Part shown: positions 26,101-36,893 of the stretch, one piece after another
Position numbering within the stretch: position 1 is the first letter of the stretch
How the letters are laid out: each line of letters starts with the position of its first letter
DNA from: Setaria digitata
Taxonomy: Eukaryota; Nematoda; Chromadorea; Rhabditida; Setariidae
Reading direction: 5' to 3'
DNA length: 64,000 nucleotides
Assembly (NCBI GenBank): GCA_003640385.1
Contig: RCAB01000051.1
Coordinates: forward strand, 124,001-188,000
The notes under the pieces: model-generated
Database searches by the model: none
What the model saw: only the letters and a program-made list of their open reading frames with translations
What the model was told of the DNA's origin: nothing
Made by a program: the position numbers and the translations under genes

Positions 26101-29100
26101 ACTCATTGCTAAGGTTATCACCAAGGAAGATGCAGATAAATGTAAATCAATCCAAATTGTTGGAATTGTTGGTTCGATAGACAATGATTTCTGTGGCACT
26201 GATATGACCATTGGAACGGATACCGCATTACACCGGATCACTGAGGCCGTCGATTCGGTCCGTTCAACAGCTCACAGTCATCAACGATGCTTCGTGGTTG
26301 AGGTAATTTGTATAAATATCTGGCAATAAATTTAATGAAATATTTAAATTTAAATTGCAAGAGTAAGCATATTCCTACCTTCTAGGTGATGGGACGAAAC
26401 TGTGGTTATCTGGCTCTAGCCGCCTCACTGGCACTGGATGCCGATTTCTGTTTCATTCCGGAATGGCCTCCTCCCACTCACTGGAAAAGTATTTTGTGCA
26501 AGAAACTGAAACAAATGCGAGAAGACGGGAATCGTGTCAATATTGTGATTGTCGCCGAAGGAGCTATCGATCACAATGGTAGTGCGATAACATCAGCTAT
26601 GATTCAGGAGGTGATTAAAAAGAATCTGAAATATGATACTCGGATTACAATCTTGGGGCATATTCAACGTGGTGGTAGTCCGTCGGCATTCGATCGACTT
26701 CTGGGCTGTAGGATGGGAGCGGAAGCTGCCATAGCACTGTTAGAAATGAACGAGGAGACGGAACCCTGTGTAGTTTCCATTGACGGAAATCAGGTGGTAC
26801 GAATTCCGCTGATGAAATGTGTGGAGCGTACGAAAGCCGTCAAAACAGCGATGGATATGAAGAATTGGGCAATGGCTCTGAAACTTCGGGGTCGTGGTTT
26901 CCGTCGAAACGTGGAAATGTACCGTACTCTTTCCAAAATCCGGAAACACGAACCAGCATCAGAAGGATTTAATATTGCTATCATGAATGTTGGCTCACCT
27001 AGTGCTGGTTGCAATGCAGCGGTGATGAGTTGCGTCCGAACAGCTATTCTTCAGGGTTGTGTGCCGTATTGCATTTATAATTCCAATGAAGGTCTTGCTA
27101 CCGGTCAGTTCCAGAAAATGGAATGGAACGATGTGGCGGTGTGGTCTGCAGAAGGAGGTTCTTTTCTTGGTGCACAACGAGGTCTCCCCGATGAAGATAC
27201 TCTTCCACTAATGGCTAAGAGTTTGCTACGCTTCAACATCCACAGTTTGATTATAATTGGTGGTTTCAATGCCTACCATACATGTTTGATATTTGCCCAA
27301 AATCGTAAAAATTTTCCGCCATTCCGGATTCCAATGTGCGTCATTCCATCCACCATCAACAACAACGTCCCAGGAACGGGGTTCACTCTCGGTGCGGACA
27401 CATCTTTGAATGAAATTTGCAAAATGATTGACAAAATTAAGCAATCAGCCACTGGTTCTAAACGTCGGGTTTTCGTCATTGAAACAATGGGAGGCTACTG
27501 TGGCTACCTGGCCACCTTATCCGCGATGGCTAGTGGTGCTGACGCGGCTTATATTTATGAAGAGATTTTTGACGTGCATGAACTAATCAACGATATACGT
27601 ATTATTGCTGAAAAAATGCAAACAGGAGCCCAACGTTACTTAATTGTCCGCAATGAGAAGGCATCACAGAATTACACATCTGAGTTCATTCGACAGTTGT
27701 TCACGGAAGAAGGTAAAGGTACATTTTCAACTCGAACCAACGTGTTAGGTCACACTCAACAAGGTGGCAACCCGTCACCGTTTGATAGGCTTTTTGGTGC
27801 GAAAATGGGTGCTCGAGCGGTTGTTCACCTTCTTGGCCAAATGAAGGAATTCAAAAAGTCAGGCCTATGCTATCCAGGCACGGCAACTCTTCAAGGGCTA
27901 ATCGGCAAATATGTTTGCTTGACACCGGTTGAAGAACTGGTGGAGGATGCAGATTTCGTTCATCGCTTACCTATGGAACAATGGTGGATGAAATTGCGAC
28001 CTCTGTTGCGTATACTTGCGAAACATGACTAGAGAGGACCGCAGGGGCAGAGATGGGTGAATTTCGAACTTCATGATTATTTGCTTATAAATGCTTAAAA
28101 GCTCTAATCACTTAATTAAACGCGAAACTGAAAAACAGTAAATTTCTAGTGCTGTAGAAGAACTGATCAGACTGAAAAGATATCGAAGAGCATGTGACAA
28201 TTGATACTTCGACATCAGTTTTATAACACTTTTGTATTATTCATTTATCTTCTGCGCGTGTAAATCGTCAAATATAATCTTGTTGAACGAATATCTACCA
28301 ATTATGATGAAATTTAATCTCAGTTCAACTGCATTAGCCTAAAGTTCTTTGATGGAAGTATTGTTGCGTTACTGCAAATGGCTGCTGCTATTTAGAAGCC
28401 TTTGGAAATATGCAAAGTTTCTTTTCATTTGCATCATTGTTTCCATATTAGGAATAATAAAAATTGCAAAAGTTTGTATTATATTTAGTTTCCCGACTAG
28501 ATATTTAATTCAAAAATTTGCCTATGTGCATTAATGGCATTGATAACAGCCAGGGTTCATCCATCATCTTTAGAAAAAAGGTTGAACGGGGTGGAACTTA
28601 AGGCTTTTCTTGCTAAAATGTTTTGTGATCATTTGAAATTATTTCCAGTCAAAAACATTTGACAGAAAAAGTATAAATAATGAAGGGTTGAGAGGAGGAC
28701 GGGACTTACTTGAGATGACTGGGCCAAGAGAAAAGAAATTTTCATTATAATTAAGAATTTTAATTTCATTGGTGGCAATAAACGACGCCTAAGCCTTGCT
28801 GTTGCCTTATTGACTCTACCCGATGTTTTGCTGTTAGATGAGCCAACAACAGGAGTAGATCCGAAAGCAAGCCGTGTTATCTGGAATATTTTGTCGAAGG
28901 TGAGTCTAAAATTTCTGGAAATTTTCTTAGAAATTTTTTATCTAAAGTATGAGAGATGCCCTTGACGAAAGTTTTGCATTCCCTGATGTTTCGTAAAACA
29001 TTTCAATGAAGCAACATGGGATAATTACTATTATAGATTAGAGAAAGTGGTACCGCCTTGGTACTAACTTCACACAGCATGGAAGAATGCGATGCTCTTT

Positions 29101-29709
29101 GCACCCAAATTGCCATTATGATCAGTGGTGGATTCAAATGCCTTGGTAGTACGCAGCATATCAAGTCTAAGTAAATGAATTGTATCAAATTTATTCTGTT
29201 TTCAACATGGAAAGTTAAAAGATGCTGCTGATTAAGCTTGAGCTGAATAGCTTTATATGCTAATTTTGAAAAAATATCACATCGGCGTAGTCAGCAGCGA
29301 AGTAATTGTTATCTATCAACTCTTGCAGATACGGTAATGGATATAGTCTGGCAATAAGGCTTCGTGCAACCGGTCAAATTGGACCTGCAAAAGAGATGAT
29401 GAAAAGAATATTTCCTAATTCTCGATTAATGGTCATCATGATTTCTGTTTTAGAATGATAATGCAACAAAATATTAGAGTAATACAGTTTCATTATAGAA
29501 TTCCCATAATCCTTGTAATTAACAAGCTTCAGAGTGAACATATATTGCACCTGAATTACGAATTAGCGGTGCGAGAAAAAGAAACATGGTCAGTGCTCTT
29601 CGAAAAGGTCGAAAAGTTGGTGGAAGCGGTTGATGCATCAGATTATTCAATCAGTCAAACAACTCTCGACCAGGTGATCGAACGAATTCTAGACTTTCAA
29701 ATCAAGTGA
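11161..29709 (+). CDS. Full-length ABCA-family ABC transporter (CED-7/ABT-like)
   Basis: 37 exons, 5415 nt, about 1804 residues: 11161-11317, 11616-11689, 11887-12060, 12223-12358, 12886-12989, 13220-13442, 13699-13793, 14027-14173, 14460-14676, 14922-15101, 15619-15854, 16106-16300, 16648-16765, 17013-17167, 17555-17704, 17989-18069, 18283-18412, 18624-18795, 19159-19257, 19401-19486, 19690-19817, 20049-20212, 20486-20606, 20893-20974, 21100-21200, 21391-21564, 21881-21997, 22224-22377, 22702-22926, 23433-23608, 24121-24313, 24632-24744, 24933-25120, 28770-28899, 29037-29170, 29329-29431, 29527-29709. The order is TM helix, large extracellular loop, TM block (after [10 protein letters not shown]), NBD1 (Walker [10 protein letters not shown] ~671, LSGGQKRK ~768, LLDEP ~790, THYMDEAD ~822), [13 protein letters not shown], a second TM half, and NBD2 (GVNGAGKTT ~1522, GGNKRRLS ~1623, [11 protein letters not shown] ~1644). 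ABCA proteins move lipids; CED-7 acts in corpse engulfment. Exon 5/6 borders are the least certain. Exon 34 lacks a normal acceptor. Intron 33 carries the phosphofructokinase gene. Confidence 0.9.
17168..17169 (+). other. GC splice donor in the ABC transporter (intron 14)
   Basis: The exon ends ...FFCK as TGCAAG/GCATTT. The next exon at 17555 begins LKGRKW after ATAG, giving the FF-K-LKG run usual in ABCA NBD1. Phase 0 is kept, and no GT donor fits. Confidence 0.65.
19258..19259 (+). other. GC splice donor in the ABC transporter (intron 19)
   Basis: CTGAG/GCAATT ends the ...TTMEEVFL exon in phase 2. The exon at 19401 supplies the third base and continues [12 protein letters not shown], as in ABCA proteins. 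The downstream frame without splicing is unrelated. Confidence 0.65.
25595..28032 (+). CDS. pfk: ATP-dependent 6-phosphofructokinase, nested in an ABC transporter intron
   Basis: Two exons, 25595-26302 and 26386-28032, 784 residues, close to the usual eukaryotic PFK length. It phosphorylates fructose 6-phosphate to the 1,6-bisphosphate, the committed step of glycolysis, in the cytosol. N-terminal catalytic half: ATP loop [10 protein letters not shown] (52-61), [16 protein letters not shown] (110-125), GGDGSLTG (147-154), catalytic SIDND (194-198), VMGRNCGYL across the intron, and [15 protein letters not shown]-terminal regulatory half: [22 protein letters not shown] and [14 protein letters not shown], ending [11 protein letters not shown], as in animal PFKs. 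All key residues are present, so it appears functional. The start Met precedes an acidic N-terminus. Only one 83-nt intron is present, unlike the intron-dense neighbours. GC content is visibly higher than in its surroundings. It lies wholly inside intron 33 of the ABC gene on the same strand. AATAAA at 28457 may end its transcript. Confidence 0.95.
28457..28462 (+). terminator. Candidate polyadenylation signal after the nested PFK
   Basis: AATAAA 425 nt past the PFK stop and upstream of ABC exon 34. If used, it would also cut any ABC pre-mRNA still reading through intron 33. Confidence 0.4.
28768..28769 (+). other. Non-canonical 3' splice site (AT instead of AG) of ABC exon 34
   Basis: Exon 33 ends ...KTY plus AG in phase 2 at 25120. 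The ABC signature S-GGNKRRLS is restored only if exon 34 starts at 28770. The preceding bases read TTTCAT, where TTTCAG would be a perfect acceptor. The nearest real AG, at 28754-28755, shifts the frame to an early stop. Confidence 0.6.
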
Positions 29710-29903
29710 ACATACGCAGATTTTACATATTTTGGATAGAATCTCTGATTTACAAAACCGATAACATTTCTATAAGTGACTCTTCTGAAAAGTTTAACGA
29801 TTCAAAAAGGCTTTTCTTAACAATTATGTTTTTTTTTTTTTCAGATATTTGTTGAATTTTCGAGAAATTCAAGAGCTAACAATGTCTAATCCAATCTATG
29901 AAC

Positions 29904-29909
29904 AATAAA
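29904..29909 (+). terminator. Polyadenylation signal of the ABC transporter
   Basis: AATAAA 195 nt after the ABC stop codon. Confidence 0.5.
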
Positions 29910-32900
29910 AAATGCCAACAATTAACCTGTTGAAATTTTGGAAATACGATTAGTTCAGAAGCGCTATCAATGTTCATTCCTTCTAGTCATCTTAATCCTC
30001 CAAAATAGATGTTATTACCCTCTTTTGTTATCATTATTAAACAGAACGTTCATCCCATGTCTTGCTGAATCGCAATCCTGGATTTCCCAACCATTCAATT
30101 TTCGCCATCGCTCCGACAAAATAAAATGAGTAACGACAAATTGCAACTAGCCTTAGTTTACAAAATGTGAATTAATCTCCACATGATGCAACAACAGATC
30201 TCGCTTTCTCAGAGCTACGATTCCGTGAAATACACATTGAGGTAACTTTATAGTGAAATTTTAGGACAAGGGCCCATATGTCCTTCTTTTTTATGAGTTT
30301 TCAGGGATTCTATTTTATTGCCGAGAAAATCATTGACTAACTGCTAGCACACAAGGGAAAAATCTCTAGGAAATTAGAATAGTAAAGTTGTGTACAATGT
30401 ATCGAAAGACCAAAAATAAATTTTCCTATTAATTTTTTTTTTTAAGAAATTGAATCACTAGAGACCTAAATTATTTCCCAGTAGTTGAAGATGGTAGTGT
30501 TAAATATCTTGCAATGTCCTTTTCTCACTGAACGGAATATTATCATAGGCAAATAATTAAAATGAAAAAAGGTTAAAAGGATTAAAAGATGAACTAATGA
30601 TATCCATTTCCCCGTGATACAACCTACTGAATCTAGCAATTCGCCATTTCAAAAGTTCATAGTAAGAAGGAAATTGACACAAAAAACAGAAATTCCGAAG
30701 AGGAAAAATTTATAATAATTTGTCGGTTATTTTTTTTCCATTTTTCCCTTAATCTTTGCCAATTTTACTGATATTGACGAAAAATGTCCATACCAAGTAA
30801 TTTGAAAGAAAGACTTTCTAAGCTCCGAATAACTGACTGGTCAATCACGCTGTTATTAATACTAATTAGTGCATAAAACATAGAAAGTCAAATGTTACTT
30901 GACAGTTCTTTATTGAGCAAAATCATCGATTGCACAAATGAAGTCTCTTATAAGAACCAAATTCTTGAGACCAGAATGTCAGTTACAGCTTGTAAAAATT
31001 TGAAACTAAGTGAATCGAAATGCGTAATCCCTCGTTTACAAATGATCCAGTTGACAAGTTATTCGGTATGATTACGAAAGTATTTCAGTATTAAATATTT
31101 ACTGTTGCATAAGTGTAATGACAAATATGTCCATTGGGCTCCTGCTAGCCATACTGTATTTCTGAAGAACGGACTTAACCTGAACTGAAAACTACAAATC
31201 CATTATTTTCCTATCGTGGCCATATTTGTCATTACTAATCTTTACTCATCTTTTTCCCATGTTGCAAACGATATTCAGCATTCTGCAGTTGTGGCGAATA
31301 ATCGTCTAACCAAGACCTGTATGACGACAGCGACTTTACCTTGGACGGTCGTCCTTCTCCTTCCTAAACCGTCAAGTCTTTCTAGTGATAGATTGTTCTT
31401 TTTTTTGCAGTGATTCTGAAGCACTCTGTAGTGCAGAGTCTTTCGTCACAGGAAGAATGCATACAAGGATAGGCCTACCAAGTCAAAGTGTACATGGTCT
31501 TCTAATTCTTGCTATATTTCACTCCTGCTCATTATGTTGAAACAACTTACCGACTTCTTGTTTTGCTCTTCAGATGCTTTGAAATGTAAATATAAGCCAA
31601 ATAGGCGCTCCTTCTAATCAACCAGCGTTGGTTTCGTTGCTCCTTCTACTTTTTTCCTAATAATCTAAAAGGTTCTGAAATGGATGTCACATATCTCGAA
31701 ATGTTATGAAATTTTATCACATAATCATATTTAAGTCGAATCAACACATTAATTCCTTGGCTGCAAATCACCCAACCTTATTATGTAATAAGTGATTAAA
31801 AAAAGATTTATCGCTTAACAATTTCAGGTAGTTCAGGAAAACAGGATTCTATAACTAGGCACCTTACTAACATTAAAATGAATATCAGCTCTTCGCACTG
31901 TGATTGCCTAGGAACATCGAGATCTTCCACTGGAAAGCTGTTCTCTATATTTTTTTATTGGCCTAATCAAATGACGATCTTCTATTACTTTCTCCTTGAA
32001 TAATATTTTATGCAAACTGACTTTATATATTTAAAAAAAAAAATTAAATAGAAAAAAGCTAAATTCTACTAGATTTAAACAGTTCTTTATTAAGATCAAT
32101 CCCTGTAATCTTTCGATTTCACTAACCGTTAATTATCTTAGATTATATCTAGCAGAAATGTGTTCTGTTGCACTGAACTAATCTTGTAATAAAAAATTTT
32201 TTGGAAAAAATTTTGTACAATTTGATTTTTTAGCTCTCGACATTTGCTGATTTCAGCGGAAAATTCTTTTGAAATATATCCGATATGATTATGTCTTTTT
32301 ATCTCGCTGAAAACAAAATTTAAAGTTTTTTTCTTGTGTTCCAAAAGCTTTCAGAAGCTGATAATTTTTTTTCTATAGAATCGACATTATTTCTTAGATT
32401 AACTACTGGAAATGAGTGTCATCTTTCTTTTCCAAGGGACTGAGCATCCAGAAAAAATGAAGTTTGAAAGTAATTGCGACTCTTAAAATCGTTCCTAATA
32501 ATCTCGGTGTTATTCTTTCCTTTTTCCATTTCATTCCTGAGGGTTTGGAAATAGAACTGACATACACTATTTGTTTAATGAATGATTTCATCTGATTACT
32601 GATAATGATAAGAGAAACGGATCAGATTATCATCATTACGATGATGAATGACGCAACTGTTTCAGCTTGTCATCCACCTAATGACCCATATTTATTTCAT
32701 CGTCATTTTACGTAATAAAATTACTACACCACGTCGGTTAATCTTCCAATTCACCGCTTTTGCTCCAATTTTTGCAAATTTGAGACCTTCTGGAACCCTT
32801 TTTTAGTTTCATTCGCTATTTTGGAAATGGAATTGACAAATTTCACTTGTAAGATTTGACTTTTGCAGAATTAATTAAAGTAGTGGACTGCTTTTCAAAT

Positions 32901-32980
32901 GTGCTTGTTAATAATTATAACAATAGTATGATTATAATAATAACGATGAGTATATTATGACAATTGGTAGTAGAGAAAAT

Positions 32981-33059
32981 CTTAATGATATTTACAGCGC
33001 TAACTCATACTGATAACAACAAAAGTGTAGTAAGTAATGTTATTGTAAATATCATTAAG
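32981..33059. repeat. Perfect 16-bp inverted repeat with 47-bp spacer
   Basis: Arm 1 at 32981-32996 is CTTAATGATATTTACA. Arm 2 at 33044-33059 is its exact reverse complement. A single-strand copy could form a hairpin. There is no coding sequence nearby and no flanking duplication was seen. Confidence 0.8.
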
Positions 33060-33341
33060 GTGCGAGAAAGATGAAGGCAAAAGAATAAAACGGTAATGCG
33101 ATATTGATGAAATTTTACGCTTCTCGACGATAGGACAGCATTTCTAACCTGTTGAATTGGCCTTCATCCGTTTCTTTTACACTTTTTTTTGTCTTGTTAT
33201 CCATCGTTGTCTATTTGGAATACTTCACTCTTTATTACTTCACCGAATCAGAGAATTTCTGAATCCAAAACTTTGCCGCAGTTAATTTAATCGTAATATT
33301 TGATTTATGAGACTGAAAGGTAAGAATGATTGGATCCTACA

Positions 33342-33381
33342 AAAATGCGCTAAACTTATGGAAAATGCGCCAAACTTATGA
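33342..33381. repeat. 20-bp tandem duplication, two copies
   Basis: AAAATGCGCTAAACTTATGG at 33342-33361 is followed directly by a copy with two mismatches at 33362-33381. It lies 400 bp upstream of the collagen start. Confidence 0.8.
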
Positions 33382-33776
33382 CGAATGGAAGTTTTTATAA
33401 TAAGAAGAATAGCAGTATAGAATTATTTGAAATCGTTATAAATCAAAATGACTGGTAAAAGAATGACACTGCTGGTTCTCTGAAAGGGAACAGAAATGGC
33501 AATTGGGCTAATTGCATAATAATCATTATAATTTAAGTCTAAACTAAGAATATCTTTTAAATCTCCTGCTACCTTATTCAGCTACTAAGCTAGTTTGAAA
33601 TCCGACTCATTAATTCATTTTTTTTTTTTTCATTATGCGAATTGCAAGAAAAAATGATGTCGCGCGATTTAATAAAGTGGGAAAGATAAATATAATTGCT
33701 ATCTGCTTAGTGCTAGATATCGTATAACACTCTTGGTATTCGTTATGCTGTACTTCCAATAGCTAATTGATGCAGG

Positions 33777-36281
33777 ATGTCAAGTACCAAGAATGTCTTG
33801 ATTGGAGCTTGTTGTATGGGAGCAGTCACGATATTTTGCCTGCTCCTGGCCGTTGGGTGTATTATCAATGAAATACAAACAGTAGAAAATGAACTTGATA
33901 TTGAGATTGCAGCATTTAAGGTAAGTCAAGCGTAGCTAGAAAAAAAACGCACTATCTTTAATCATTAGAACCTTATGAATGCTACAGGCAGCCAAGGTAA
34001 ACAGTCTTAATTGTTCGGTGAGAGATCTAGAACGAGATGGAATATCATCTGCTGAGTTCAATTCCGATTTTTCTTAAATTATTTATACTAATTTTCACAT
34101 CTATTTACTGTAATGTTGAACAAATTAACATATTTTAAGATGAAGGCAAACGATCTTTGGAAAGATTTGTTATCGATGAATATCAGCCATCGCCAGCGCC
34201 GTCAGTATCCCAGTGGTGATAGCAATGCGGTAGTTGTGGATTCATATAATGAGGGCCTAGAATTGAATGCACCACCTAAAGGACCTTCCCGATCTGATGA
34301 TTCCTACGACACGCAGGCATCGAGTAAGAAGTGCTACTGCACAACTACCTATTGCATAATCTTGTTAGAAGCAATAAGTGTATGATTCAGAAGCAAATAG
34401 TTTATCACGAGAACAAATACTACAGGATTTGATATGATATTGGCAAAATTACGAAAAAAAATTCAAATTGTTATCACTTATCCGGTTACTCTGATAATAT
34501 TACACATTTGTCATCATCATTTTTGAGGAATCTTAATGAGAATAACAAAGAAATTCCATCAAAGAGCACTTTCTCTCATTTCTAAAACAATCAAGCTTTC
34601 TGCTGATCAATACAGTGTCTAATTCTACTACCCTATCACAGCATAATTTAAAAAAAAAAAAAAAAAAAAAACCGCTTTTAGATAGCTCATGAAATATTTA
34701 TTTTAAGAAATTACTACTGAATATTACAGGTCCAAGATACAACAATGAAGAATTAGCAATGGGTAAAGTTAGTTACGAGTTTTTTTTAATTTTGTGATAA
34801 GTTAAGAATAAATTCAGTTGCAGAAAAAGTAAGGCACTTTTCTATTTACAGAACGGCACTTAATGAGTAGTCAACAGTGTCAATATTTTCAGGTGAAAAT
34901 TTGGATGAGAGAAATATCTGCCCAGCAGGACCACCAGGACCTCAAGGCGCAAATGGCTTAGATGGCGTGGATGGTGCAGATGGAATGGTAGTTTATTTCT
35001 TTTTTTTTGTATTATCGATTAATTCCAGAAGTTAACGGTAAAAAAATTAGAATATGAAGCGGGTTTGTTGAGGCGGACGTATATATTTATAAAGAAAGTT
35101 TGTTTAAAGACGAGAATTTGGGCTTATTTCATCTTATTTCATATCATATTTCAAATAATACAACACACTGCTTGCTTATGTAAATTAAAAAGGGGAAACA
35201 AAAATACAAAAGTCAGGATGGTCTGGATGGTGGGCACGCGGATGATGTACAGGCGCAAATGCAGCAGTATGAGAGCTGCTTTCACTGTCCACTTGGTCCA
35301 CCAGGTCAACCAGGTCAACCTGGTCGTCCTGGTCCTCGAGGGATGCGTGGTTCTCGTGGTCGAAGTGGTTCACCTGGTCACGATGGGCAACCAGGTCCAC
35401 CGGGACAAGTTAGGATTTTTTTCTTTCAGTTGCCTAATATTTTCTATTCTAATCTTTCTCCAAGTATTGATAGCTTTTCTAAGTCTAATGAATTAAAATA
35501 TTTAGTCCATTTATTATGCTAATATGCCCTGCATTTCATAGCTAATTTTGGAATGTATGAATTTCTAGATGGGTGTAGACGGGCCACCTGGACCGACAGG
35601 TGAACAGGGAGAACAAGGAGAACCGGGCATCGATTCCGAGCATGTTGTGGGAGTTCCAGGTACAAAAGGGATTCCAGGTCCCCCTGGTCCAGTTGGTGAG
35701 GAGGGTGATGAAGGTGAACCTGGTCAGCCAGGCCTTGAAGGGCCAGTTGGAGAACGTGGACCCGATGGTGAAAAAGGAGATAATGGCGAACAGGTAATGC
35801 GTAGTTAGAACTCTTTTAGCCAATTCGAAGAGGCTTTCGTTAGTTTAGCAAAAAAATTATTTCAGCGTAGTAAAAGCATATTTATCCTAATCTCATTTAT
35901 ACAAAAATCTATAATGAATTAACTGTCTAACAACTAGAATTTTAGGAAGTATTTGGTCTCTGTGTTTTGAACTTTTTATAAATTTTTACAAATATTTTTG
36001 GAAAATTTAATACGCAAACATCACCAACAATTTTTTACTTTCTTCTATTTTTAGTAGCGCCTTTTTTGGTAATATCTATTTTTAAGTAATCTCTATTTAA
36101 TATATTTCAGGGTGAACCAGGAGACCCAGGTGAAGAAGGTATGCCAGGAAGTGATGCGGAATATTGTCCATGCCCCGGTAGAACCAGTGTTATCAACAAC
36201 CCTATCGGCCATCGAACACGGAGTGATGGAATAAGTAGGGGCTACTCATCTGCTGTAGAATCGAACGATAATTTTTCCTGA
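33777..36281 (+). CDS. Nematode cuticle collagen
   Basis: Seven exons: 33777-33920, 34140-34323, 34730-34762, 34893-34987, 35217-35408, 35569-35793 and 36111-36281. They total 1044 nt, 347 residues, with consistent phases. The N-terminal cuticle-collagen domain carries a membrane span ([15 protein letters not shown]) and a short helix, then [11 protein letters not shown] with a furin-like RxxR site. Short Gly-X-Y blocks follow, broken by cysteine spacers: [10 protein letters not shown], then a gap with [10 protein letters not shown], then a longer block through exons 5-7 with one interruption near EHVVG. The C-terminus has YCPCPG and a non-collagenous tail. Family knowledge: these are secreted by the hypodermis, cleaved at the RxxR site, trimerised and disulphide-linked into the cuticle. 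Many Gly-X-Y exon borders keep phase 0. It cannot be assigned to one named C. elegans collagen from sequence alone. Confidence 0.93.
34649..34671. repeat. Poly(A) tract in a collagen intron
   Basis: Run of about 23 A within the intron between exons 2 and 3 of the collagen gene. Simple sequence. Confidence 0.8.
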
Positions 36282-36893
36282 TTTGTTAAATCTCTCCTTC
36301 TCTCAATGTTAAAATTAGCTCAACTTGAGCTAAATCTATTTGTGACTCAGTTAAATCAGAGTGAATTCATTTTAATCAAGTTCATTTTGCCAATCGAAAC
36401 AGAAGATTGCGGTAGAAGCAGTTCTAAAGCATTAATTTTGATAGAATCATTTACTGAAAAAAACATCAGATCATAGGATGATGTTCATCTTTCATGACTA
36501 TGCCTCACCTAACCAACTTCACCTGATAACATTCGATTATGTTCTGCCAAACGATTAACTGTTACGCATAAATGTCTCCCACTTCCTAAATTCAAAATAT
36601 TTAAATTAAAGTAGTATTTAGCAAACTGGTTATTAAATAAATCATCCTGTACTCCAAAAAGTATGATTTGATAAAACAAAAGTTAGATAAATCATGTGAA
36701 GTGTTGATGCTTTTGTTAAGAAAGGAAATAATTCAAAATACTTTCATTTTAGTTAAAATGTATATAAATTATGAAATGCATTAGATTTTTAACCTGCTTG
36801 TCTTGACGAGCCACGAATGTTTTGTGGAAACGGAAGTATCACTGGCATACAACTTTTACTCTGTTGTTCTTCTTTCCTCAAGAATTCATTCAT
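36282..36893. other. Convergent 3' region of collagen and four-span protein genes
   Basis: Holds the collagen 3' UTR and the 3' side of the minus-strand membrane protein gene. On the minus strand the frame of that gene stays open again for about 34 codons after its stop (down to 36790). No other gene seen. Confidence 0.5.

Larger units (their letters stand above)
29710..33776. other. Gene-poor intergenic region
   Basis: About 4 kb, AT-rich. The first 200 bases are the 3' UTR of the ABC transporter. The remaining frames (29938-30129 plus, 31216-31413 plus, 32138-32344 minus, 32403-32591 minus) show no domain and no splice partners. It holds an inverted repeat at 32981-33059 and a small tandem duplication at 33342-33381. 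The end should contain the collagen promoter. Confidence 0.5.

Noticed and set aside
25808..27479. Several minus-strand frames within PFK
   Set aside because: All are antisense shadows of the PFK coding sequence, open because of its higher GC.
35065..35823. Alternative-frame proteins over the collagen repeats, including Val/Leu- and Asp-rich ones
   Set aside because: They are frame-shifted or antisense readings of Gly-X-Y repeats.
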